From Sulfurovum sp. (GTDB lineage Bacteria; Campylobacterota; Campylobacteria; Campylobacterales; Sulfurovaceae): 64,000 nucleotides of DNA. Positions within the stretch are counted from its first letter, which is position 1. The number at the start of each line of letters is the position of its first letter. A model generated the notes under the pieces. It made no database searches. It saw only the letters and a list, made by a program, of their open reading frames with translations, and was not told where the DNA came from. The stretch is from contig JADGDL010000002.1 of the NCBI GenBank assembly GCA_016744875.1, positions 1 to 64,000 on the forward strand. Reading direction: 5' to 3'. Positions 16,189 through 23,379 of this stretch are shown in pieces. The position numbers and the translations under genes are program-made.

Positions 16189-17142
16189 CTATTTTCTTTC
16201 TTCTTTTGCTTTATTATACTCTTTTTCGTACTGAGTCACCCATTGAATATACACTTTTTGTTGACGTTGTGCTTTATCAAAATATTTTTTGGCACAGTAG
16301 TTTGCCCCAGTGGATATAATAAAACCTTTGAATCCACAAAATGCATTTTTAGAGCCCAGGGACAATACAGTCTTTTCATTAGAGATAGAGTTACAAGCGT
16401 CTATAGTTCTTACTATAAATTGAGCATTACAGTCTTTTGAACTTGTTCCTATAGTTGAGTAACATCTGTCATGTTCATTACAGGCTTCTGTAAGCCACAC
16501 ATCATCATTAGATAGTTTGTTGGATTGTCTATAAAGATCTTGAACTCCATCAGTGGTACATCCGTCTGGTTTTTGAGCATAAGGATAAAAAGCATTTGGG
16601 AAATTATCATTCACAGGTAAAACAATACCATTTTCAGTCACGCCTCTTGCCTTTTCATCAGTTGCTTTTAAATCGAGAAAAACCTTTTTAGGTTCTTTAT
16701 CTTTTTCGTATTTGAATGTATCAGGGGTACAAACTTCATCACTCCACACTTTTCCAGTGATCTGGTATACATCTTGCACATGATAATACATCGTTGTTAA
16801 AAACATGTTATAGGTATCATTACCGAATGATTTTGCAAGATTCTCAGCCTGATCACTATTCTTTTCATCTTTTCGATTTTTTATCACATCTTTGGTCGCA
16901 CGCATCATCTCATCAGGTAGGAAAAAATCAGCAGAGTAGATAAACATATTTTCAGCCCAAGTACCATCATAATCAGAAAAAAAGTTTACAAATTCGTCAT
17001 AGCCACTCTCCGTCGATCTCTGTATCTCGAGTGTTCTTACAGTAATGACATCAAGGCTCTTAACAGTATCATTTTTATCTTCTGCCAGTGATAGCGAAGG
17101 ATATATAAAAAAGAGGATAAAACATAGATTGATTATTTTCAT
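16189..17142 (-). CDS. Secreted phospholipase A2-like protein
   Basis: The 317-residue protein has a Sec signal peptide (residues 1-20, MKIINLCFILFFIYPSLSLA). Its C-terminal half holds a PLA2 active-site signature: Cys221-x-x-His224-Asp225-x-Cys227-Tyr228 (CNEHDRCY), followed by Cys238 and Cys250, which suits the disulfides around the catalytic His. An upstream Cys195-containing segment (PDGCTTDG) may be the calcium loop, though it is not canonical. The N-terminal 180 residues are unassigned. The ATG overlaps the stop of the SUV3-like helicase gene in TAATG, so translation is coupled. The product probably acts in the periplasm or outside the cell; phospholipase activity is inferred. Confidence 0.65.
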   Translation of the reverse strand: MKIINLCFILFFIYPSLSLAEDKNDTVKSLDVITVRTLEIQRSTESGYDEFVNFFSDYDGTWAENMFIYSADFFLPDEMMRATKDVIKNRKDEKNSDQAENLAKSFGNDTYNMFLTTMYYHVQDVYQITGKVWSDEVCTPDTFKYEKDKEPKKVFLDLKATDEKARGVTENGIVLPVNDNFPNAFYPYAQKPDGCTTDGVQDLYRQSNKLSNDDVWLTEACNEHDRCYSTIGTSSKDCNAQFIVRTIDACNSISNEKTVLSLGSKNAFCGFKGFIISTGANYCAKKYFDKAQRQQKVYIQWVTQYEKEYNKAKEERK

Positions 17143-19961
17143 TATCTTCTCCTACGTCCACGATATCCACCACGTGTACCGGATGCATTCCCTCCTCGCT
17201 TATTTTGTCCATGACACTCATCACAGATGGAAAAACGGTATGAGAAGTCAAGTACTTTTCCACAGCGTCTGCATTTTTTGGTAAAGTGTCCTTGTCTAAG
17301 GGAATTTTCTATATATCTGTTTAGTCTTGCACGTGCCTGTATAGCTTTTTCAGTATCTTGAAAAGTCTCAGGGAATTTGAAACTGAGCCAAAGATAGAGT
17401 GAGATCTCTCTTACTCTGTCTTCTGCATTCAGCAGCATATCATTGGTTTGTGCAAAAGCAGGGAGATCACGCGGTGGAATATAAAGTACTTTTTCACCTG
17501 CTTCTATCTGTTTAATGTATCGGTGAAAAACAGACTCAATATAAGGAGAAGAGATACTCGCAGGTGCACAGGCAAGATAAAAACGCGTTTGAAGATCCAG
17601 CGTATATTCGCCAACGATAGCTGCGATCTCAAGCATTGAGTCTATATTTGCAGCCATAAATGGACCTTCAAATTCCATATTGTCTGCAAAAAATGTTAAT
17701 ATATCCAATATATTATCTGTTTCAAGTATTTCACCTATAAGCATGACATGACCAAGGCTCGCCATGACTGAAACGGGGAGTTCTATGTCAGGAAGTGGGG
17801 CATAAAACGCAGAAGTGATGGTACTGAGTGCATTGTCATCGAGTGCACCTACATAACCTTTCTCTTCAAAGCCGTAACGTCCGGCACGTCCAGCTATCTG
17901 TGAGACTTCGGTTGGAAGAAGTTCACGTCTTCGTAAACCGTCAAACTTGTTGTCTTTGGCAAAGAGCAGGGTTTTTATAGGGAGGTTGAGTCCCATGGCG
18001 ATGGCATCGGTAGATACGAGTATTTGGCTCTCTCCCTCTCTAAATCTTCTGGCTTCTTCACGTCTAACTTCTGGGGAGAGATTTCCATAGACGACAGAGA
18101 CAGAGTAACGCTCGGAAAGTTGCTGTTTTAGAGAAAGGACATCACGTCGAGAAAAGGCTACAACAGCTGTTTGTGGTTCTATCTTTCGTATGGTAGTAGG
18201 ATTGGGCATCATAGTAAGTTCATTTTTACGTTCAAAATGGATCACTTCGAGTTCTTCACCCAAGTACTCACAAAGTTCTTTTACTGCGTTCAAAGCATTT
18301 ACGGAGCCGGTAAGTATGACCTTTTTTGCTGGTACACCGATAAGTGCATTTGACCATGCCCATCCTCGATCACGGTCAGATATCATCTGTATCTCATCAA
18401 TGATACATACATCTACATCCACTGAAGCATTCATCATTTCGATAGTTGAAGAGATATGTGTGGATTCTTCATCGATGATCTCTTCTTCTCCGGTTATAAG
18501 TGAAACAGCCACTCCGTCACTTTTCAGGTTTTCATACCCCTCAAGTGCGAGTAAGCGGAGTGGTGCAAGGTAGTAGCCGGTATCTGCCTCTTTTAATGCT
18601 TTGAGTGCCTGATAGGTCTTTCCAGAATTGGTAGGACCAACATGAAAGACTATCTTACGCTTTAATTCCCGTGCAAGGGGGAAGAGGTTTTTATAATTAC
18701 GGATCGATTTGGCTAAGAGTTCTTCACGTTTTTGCTTTTCCAGCAGGGGTTTTATATATTCTCCAAAGTGGAAGAGTATGCGTCTTTTACTCTTCTCTTT
18801 GAACTTGAGTGTAGTTGATGATCGTACCTGAGGTTCAACAAAACGTACGATGAATTCATGTAGTTTCTCTTCATCGATGGTAAGTTTTTCACTCTCACTT
18901 AGCATATCTTCAAGTACATCATCAATGGCGACTTTAAAGTGAGAAAGGAGGGTATCGTTGACATGGTTGATGTCATCTAAAACAGGAGGCTCTTCACCTT
19001 TCCAAATGAGGTTATAAAAGAAAGGCTTTTCATAAGAGACAGAAGTGTCATAGTACAGTACTGTACCAAAGAGATCATGGTTCTTTTCTTTTTCTATGAT
19101 AATGTGATCTGTACTCTCAAATACCTCATATTTATCACTTATATTTATTAATATCTTTTCGATGATCTCTAGTGATATAGGTATATGATTGAACTTACAT
19201 TCCGGAGGCATGCTTTTTATTGATCTAAGTATCTCACCTTCCGTCAGATAGGGGTGTTCTGTACTTTTTAAAAGGGTGAGAAATGATTCTAATTCTTCTG
19301 TTTTTACTTGAATGGTCTCTTCTTTCACAGTGTTGAGTTTAGAAAGTAAGGTATCATCATCCAGTTTCCAAAGGGTATCTATGTCTAAGCCTTGAGTTGT
19401 ACATAAAAGTGATTTGTGAAAATCAACACTTTTAAGTGAAAAAGTGAATTTGCTGTAAAATTCCATTTCGTTCAGTGTATTGAATTTTATATCTAAAGAC
19501 TTTTCAAGTTTTCTAAGTCTCTCTTTGATACGCATATAACCTAGTTTATTACGTATTTTTTCTTCTGTGATCTTGGTATTTTTAACATCTATGAATGCTT
19601 CTAATATAAGATTTTCTTCATGTTTACTGTGTTCTACATCTTCTAAAAGTTGAAGTATTTTATCAACTTTGTCTAAAGGTCGTTTATCTCTACCACCTCT
19701 TGCAACGGCCTTATATCTTTGTGTAAGATATGAGACGATCATCTCACGTGTTCCTGCACCTTCTTCACTCCAGACACGTCTAAGTGCCCGTACCATATCG
19801 ACATGTTCGTGCGATGCAAGTTTAATCTCAAGAAGCATAATAAGTTCTATAAGTTTTTCGTCATCAAGGGTTTCAACACCCTCATCAAAAGGGAGTCCGT
19901 TAAAGTAGTTTCGTATTTTATTGTTTAATTTTATAAGATATTTTTTCTTTTTCTTTGCCAT
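17142..19961 (-). CDS. SUV3-like ATP-dependent RNA helicase
   Basis: The 939-residue protein contains a helicase core of the Suv3 type: Walker A HVGPTNSGKTYQALKAL (P-loop 442-449), YLAPLRLLALE, the DEIQ box IDEIQMISD (522-530) in place of DEAD, TGS, and the RecA2 block ending QIAGRAGRYG. About 430 residues of mostly helical sequence precede the core and have no motif I recognise. The C-terminus has a CxxC...CxxC zinc ribbon (CRRCG...CDECH) and an Arg/Gly-rich tail. Suv3 helicases act in RNA degradation in mitochondria and occur in some bacteria. The start ATG at 19961 is clear. It is coupled to the PLA2-like gene. Confidence 0.85.
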   Translation of the reverse strand: MAKKKKKYLIKLNNKIRNYFNGLPFDEGVETLDDEKLIELIMLLEIKLASHEHVDMVRALRRVWSEEGAGTREMIVSYLTQRYKAVARGGRDKRPLDKVDKILQLLEDVEHSKHEENLILEAFIDVKNTKITEEKIRNKLGYMRIKERLRKLEKSLDIKFNTLNEMEFYSKFTFSLKSVDFHKSLLCTTQGLDIDTLWKLDDDTLLSKLNTVKEETIQVKTEELESFLTLLKSTEHPYLTEGEILRSIKSMPPECKFNHIPISLEIIEKILINISDKYEVFESTDHIIIEKEKNHDLFGTVLYYDTSVSYEKPFFYNLIWKGEEPPVLDDINHVNDTLLSHFKVAIDDVLEDMLSESEKLTIDEEKLHEFIVRFVEPQVRSSTTLKFKEKSKRRILFHFGEYIKPLLEKQKREELLAKSIRNYKNLFPLARELKRKIVFHVGPTNSGKTYQALKALKEADTGYYLAPLRLLALEGYENLKSDGVAVSLITGEEEIIDEESTHISSTIEMMNASVDVDVCIIDEIQMISDRDRGWAWSNALIGVPAKKVILTGSVNALNAVKELCEYLGEELEVIHFERKNELTMMPNPTTIRKIEPQTAVVAFSRRDVLSLKQQLSERYSVSVVYGNLSPEVRREEARRFREGESQILVSTDAIAMGLNLPIKTLLFAKDNKFDGLRRRELLPTEVSQIAGRAGRYGFEEKGYVGALDDNALSTITSAFYAPLPDIELPVSVMASLGHVMLIGEILETDNILDILTFFADNMEFEGPFMAANIDSMLEIAAIVGEYTLDLQTRFYLACAPASISSPYIESVFHRYIKQIEAGEKVLYIPPRDLPAFAQTNDMLLNAEDRVREISLYLWLSFKFPETFQDTEKAIQARARLNRYIENSLRQGHFTKKCRRCGKVLDFSYRFSICDECHGQNKRGGNASGTRGGYRGRRRR

Positions 19962-20088
19962 GATGATAGTATATCGAATTGTTACCCTAAAAGCGAAAGT
20001 AATCTCCTATAAATCAAGTTGCCTATGGCAATTTTTTAGAGGAGAGAAAAGAAAGGCTTTATTCGATACCAGGTTATTTAATAGTGCC

Positions 20089-20421
20089 TTAATCTATAGT
20101 GATAATATCTACTAGTTCCACACCATCACACTCTTTTTTCAAGCGTTTGTTTTTTCTGGCATCTTCTTCTGCGAGTTCAAGCAGGTCAGCAAAGTCATTT
20201 TTACTAGTAGTAAACTCAAATACCTCTTTTTGTGTTCTAATATACACAGAATTTTCTTCTTTCATAGATAGACTCAAATTTCTAAGTCCTGTTGCAAATT
20301 CACTCTTGATGGCTTTCATCACCTTCTCGTTTGCCAAGATATCTGCTATATTTACTTCTTTACTCACATCATTTTTACACATCACTGTGTAACTCACTTT
20401 TATCATACCTTCCACCTTCAT
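20089..20421 (-). CDS. Small protein of unknown function
   Basis: No family recognised. The 110-residue reading from 20421 has AAGGAG directly against the ATG, too close for that start. The GTG two codons later, six bases after AAGGAG, is a better site, and the ATG at 20406 is a third choice, so the protein is about 105-110 residues. It begins with strands (KVSYTVMCK) and ends in a charged helix with KNKRLKKECDGVELVDIITID. A perfect palindrome 51-77 bases upstream is a likely operator. It stands alone between the SUV3-like helicase and the motor-like operon. Confidence 0.6.
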   Translation of the reverse strand: MKVEGMIKVSYTVMCKNDVSKEVNIADILANEKVMKAIKSEFATGLRNLSLSMKEENSVYIRTQKEVFEFTTSKNDFADLLELAEEDARKNKRLKKECDGVELVDIITID

Positions 20422-20471
20422 CTCCTTTTATGATTTATGACTAATGATAGTGTTTTTTTATGTGTTAGGTC

Positions 20472-20498
20472 AAAAATATGTCAAATTGACATATTTTT
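20472..20498. promoter_or_regulatory. Perfect 27-base palindrome, probable operator
   Basis: AAAAATATGTCAA (20472-20484) and TTGACATATTTTT (20486-20498) are exact reverse complements around one A. It stands in the divergent spacer between the 110-residue gene and the channel gene. The one-base centre fits a dimeric regulator better than an RNA hairpin, although a terminator reading on the plus strand is possible because T-bases follow. Confidence 0.55.
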
Positions 20499-20646
20499 TA
20501 TACTAATACTTAGTAAATGGAACATAATATAAGATTGCAGTTAATAGTATTGGATTTGTTTTTTTGTGGCATTAAACTAGTAGTTAGACTGAGAATGTCC
20601 TGATATGATATAGTCATAGACAATTAGTAGTCTAATAAACATATTA

Positions 20647-20676
20647 TTGAGTTCATTTATGGATTTTGGATATAAT
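20647..20676 (+). promoter_or_regulatory. Promoter of the MotA/TolQ-like operon
   Basis: TTGAGT at 20647-20652 and TATAAT at 20671-20676 are 18 bases apart. The expected transcript starts near 20683, about 25 bases before the ATG at 20708, with CAGGA as a modest ribosome binding site. Confidence 0.6.
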
Positions 20677-20707
20677 CTGACTTATTAAACCACAACAGGA
20701 TGTATTC

Positions 20708-21814
20708 ATGCAATACTTTGACAAACAAAACTCCTCATCATGTACTTCACGCTCTTTTGCCATACTTCTTATACCTTTTCTTTTTTTAATAGGATTGGTA
20801 CTTGCATATCTAGGTCTTTTCCCTCTTAATGTAGAACTTCATACCTTTGGTATTGTTGCATTTATCTTCATTACATTTGTTACTTTCGTTCAGCATAATG
20901 CAAACTATGCCGTTTGTCATATGCAAGGTTCATTCTTTAGAATGGAAGAAGACCTTCAGGCAGCACTACGTGCAAATGCTTTGACCATTATGGGAAAGAC
21001 AAAGTCTACATTGCATGTAAAAGATTTTATCTCTGAGTATTATAAAGATATCCGTAATGATAACTTCGCACGTGTAGCACCTTCGGTATTTCCTATGATG
21101 GGTATTTTGGGTACGTTCATTGCTATTGCCTTGTCTATGCCTGATTTTACGGTAAAAGATCTTGGTGCGCTTGATCGTGAAATCTCGGTTTTACTTTCTG
21201 GTATCGGTACGGCTTTTTACGCATCTATCTACGGTATCATGCTCTCTCTCATCTGGACATACTTTGAGAAAAGAGGTCTTGCCAAAATAGATAAACAGAT
21301 CTATGATCTTGAAAAACTCTACAGCACACGTGTATGGAAAGAATCTGAGCTTATTAAACATCAACACATGCAGTCTGAACTTAAAGATCAGCAGATCGTT
21401 CAGACACTTAAAGACACGTTCAATATGGACTTTATCCAAGAGTTGAATGAACAATATCTAAAGAATTTTACTACTATCTTGAGTGAGACAACCAATAGCT
21501 TTACTAAACTTACAGTACATATGCAAGAAGCCTCTTCAGAGTTGCGAGATACGCTTGAAAATATTCAAGTAAGACAAGAGAGTGTTGATGCTGTAGCGAT
21601 GATGGAACAAAATATACAAGGATTTAATGCTAATGCACATAACTTGCAAAAGTCCATGGACAAGTTTGACTCTTCAGTAGATCATACTTTCGACAAGATT
21701 GATGCTGAACTTGGACAGGCAGTAGATAAACTTGGTAATTTTGCTCGTATCGTTTCTGAGCAAAATAAACTTATACTTAAAAATATCGAAACATTAAAAG
21801 ACGAAGAAGAATAA
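20708..21814 (+). CDS. MotA/TolQ/ExbB-type proton channel protein
   Basis: The 368-residue protein has four predicted membrane segments (about 17-37, 45-62, 123-143 and 158-185). Segments three and four carry the MotA/TolQ pattern (VFPMMGILGTFIAIALSMP and LSGIGTAFYASIYGIMLSLIWTYF). A long cytoplasmic tail of about 170 residues, mostly helical with coiled-coil character, follows. Such proteins form pentamers around a MotB/TolR-type dimer and are driven by proton or sodium flow. The partner lies four bases downstream. The same pairing is used by ZorAB of the Zorya defence system, but no ZorC, ZorD or ZorE gene is here, so function is open. Confidence 0.8.
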   Translation: MQYFDKQNSSSCTSRSFAILLIPFLFLIGLVLAYLGLFPLNVELHTFGIVAFIFITFVTFVQHNANYAVCHMQGSFFRMEEDLQAALRANALTIMGKTKSTLHVKDFISEYYKDIRNDNFARVAPSVFPMMGILGTFIAIALSMPDFTVKDLGALDREISVLLSGIGTAFYASIYGIMLSLIWTYFEKRGLAKIDKQIYDLEKLYSTRVWKESELIKHQHMQSELKDQQIVQTLKDTFNMDFIQELNEQYLKNFTTILSETTNSFTKLTVHMQEASSELRDTLENIQVRQESVDAVAMMEQNIQGFNANAHNLQKSMDKFDSSVDHTFDKIDAELGQAVDKLGNFARIVSEQNKLILKNIETLKDEEE

Positions 21815-21818
21815 CATT

Positions 21819-23090
21819 ATGTTTAGAAAAGACCAAACAACTGAAGAGAGTAACTTCTGGATATCTTATGCTGACTTGATGGCAGGACTGCTTTTTGTCT
21901 TCATCTTGCTTATCGGTGCGATCGTCTCTAAGTCTATCATTCTTAAGTCTGACCTGCATGATAAAGAAGACAAGCTTTCAAGTATCTCTCAAGAACTGAA
22001 AAACAGAGAGAGCACCTTGGATGAATTAAGTGATACGTTGGCAAAAAGTAAAGCACTTATAGGTGAAAAAGATATTTATCTGACTGAAAATGAAAAGCTT
22101 CTGAAATTAAAAGATGAACAACTTGAAGATGATGAAGAAAAGTTGACAGCACAAGAGAAAGTCTTATTGCAAAAAGAGGCACTTCTGAAGCTTAAAAATG
22201 AACGTATAGCAAGTGATGAGAACAAACTTGATGCTAACGAAAGAATGCTGAAACTCAAACTTGATGAGATCAACAAACTCAATAAAATGTTACTCGCAGC
22301 AAATGCAAGAGAGAGTCAGTTGAGTGATAAGATCATTATTATGCAGGATGTAAAAGAAGATACATTAAAGAAGAACAAAGAGGCTATGGATAAAAGTCGT
22401 AAGACTCTAAAAGACTTCGAAGGTAAAGTACTTGTGCTTTCAAACAAGTTGGATGATACTCAGAAAAGTGTTAAACTTAAAGATGAAAAACTTTTAGAAG
22501 TATTAAATGCTTTGGATGAGAAGAAGACAAATTATGATGATCTAGTTGCTAATTTGCAAAAACAAAAAGCGAAGATCAAATCTTTAACAGGTATCAAACT
22601 AAAAGTTGTTGCTGCATTAAAAGATGCGTTGGGTGAAAATATCGATATCGATAAAAAGACAGGTTCACTTAGACTTGCCTCAAATGTTCTTTTTGGAAGT
22701 GGTGAAGATGCCTTAAAAGATGAAGCTAAAGTAGCATTGAAAAAAGCATTTGAAGAGTACATCGGTACGTTGGTTAATGATCCGGCGATTAGACCACACT
22801 TAGACAAGATCATCATTGAAGGGCATACAGACAGTGTTGGTTCTTATATTTATAACTTGAACCTTTCACAAAAACGTGCACTTGCTGTGATGGAGTACCT
22901 CATTACACTTGATTTTACTAAAATACACAACATAAGACCACTTATGACAGCATCAGGTAGGGCTTACATAGATCTTATCAAAGTCAATGGTGTGGAAGAT
23001 AAAGATGCATCAAGACGTATTGAGATCAAGTTTAGACTTAAAAATGAAGATGCTATTAATGAAATAGAAAAGGTTTTAGATGCGCAATGA
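21819..23090 (+). CDS. MotB/OmpA-like stator partner with long coiled coil
   Basis: The 423-residue protein has one N-terminal membrane helix (about 16-38) containing Asp19 in the MotB-type motif SYADLMAGLLFVFILL, the expected ion-binding residue. Residues 45-255 form a Lys/Glu/Leu-rich coiled coil built of imperfect repeats (variants of EKLLKLKDEQL). An OmpA peptidoglycan-binding domain at about 285-420 has EGHTDSVGSYIYNLNLSQKRA. It should anchor the channel to the cell wall through a long periplasmic rod. That rod is much longer than in flagellar MotB. The start follows the channel gene by four bases. Confidence 0.82.
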   Translation: MFRKDQTTEESNFWISYADLMAGLLFVFILLIGAIVSKSIILKSDLHDKEDKLSSISQELKNRESTLDELSDTLAKSKALIGEKDIYLTENEKLLKLKDEQLEDDEEKLTAQEKVLLQKEALLKLKNERIASDENKLDANERMLKLKLDEINKLNKMLLAANARESQLSDKIIIMQDVKEDTLKKNKEAMDKSRKTLKDFEGKVLVLSNKLDDTQKSVKLKDEKLLEVLNALDEKKTNYDDLVANLQKQKAKIKSLTGIKLKVVAALKDALGENIDIDKKTGSLRLASNVLFGSGEDALKDEAKVALKKAFEEYIGTLVNDPAIRPHLDKIIIEGHTDSVGSYIYNLNLSQKRALAVMEYLITLDFTKIHNIRPLMTASGRAYIDLIKVNGVEDKDASRRIEIKFRLKNEDAINEIEKVLDAQ

Positions 23091-23232
23091 TTTTCTTCCT
23101 GTGCATCTTATGAATGCAAATGCAAAACTTGATAAACATGTATTGGCTGTTGAAGCAAATAAGAAAAAACATGATGCGCGTGAGAAAGGTGAGTCATTGT
23201 GGAAGAAATTCATAGGGTTGTTTAAAAGATAG
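23080..23232 (+). CDS. Small basic protein, third gene of the motor-like operon (50 aa)
   Basis: A 50-residue frame starts at the ATG at 23080, overlapping the last 11 bases of the OmpA-domain gene, and ends at the TAG at 23230. The product (opening MRNDFLPVHLMNANAKLDKH, ending WKKFIGLFKR) is soluble and helical with a basic amphipathic C-terminus that could touch the membrane. Overlap and shared direction suggest translation coupling with the channel pair. It is too short to assign, and conservation elsewhere would decide whether it is real. Confidence 0.5.
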   Translation: MRNDFLPVHLMNANAKLDKHVLAVEANKKKHDAREKGESLWKKFIGLFKR

Positions 23233-23283
23233 TTTAGGATATATTGATGCTGAATGGTAAGCATAAAGACGTCACTAAATATA

Positions 23284-23313
23284 AGGAATTATATCTTGTA
23301 GGATATACTTCCT
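23284..23313 (+). terminator. Weak hairpin after the motor-like operon
   Basis: AGGAATTATATC (23284-23295) pairs with GATATACTTCCT (23302-23313) with one mismatch around a six-base loop. It stands 51 bases after the 50-residue gene. There is no T-run, so its terminator role is uncertain. Confidence 0.4.
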
Positions 23314-23379
23314 AAGTCTTAATATAGGTCTACTTTCTAAGTAGTGGAATTTTAATACTATACCTTTAGGTTTCATAAT

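Noticed and set aside
20708..23232. Full Zorya defence system
   Set aside because: Only the channel pair is present. No ZorC, ZorD helicase or ZorE nuclease gene lies beside it; the nearest helicase (SUV3-like) is on the other strand and of another family.
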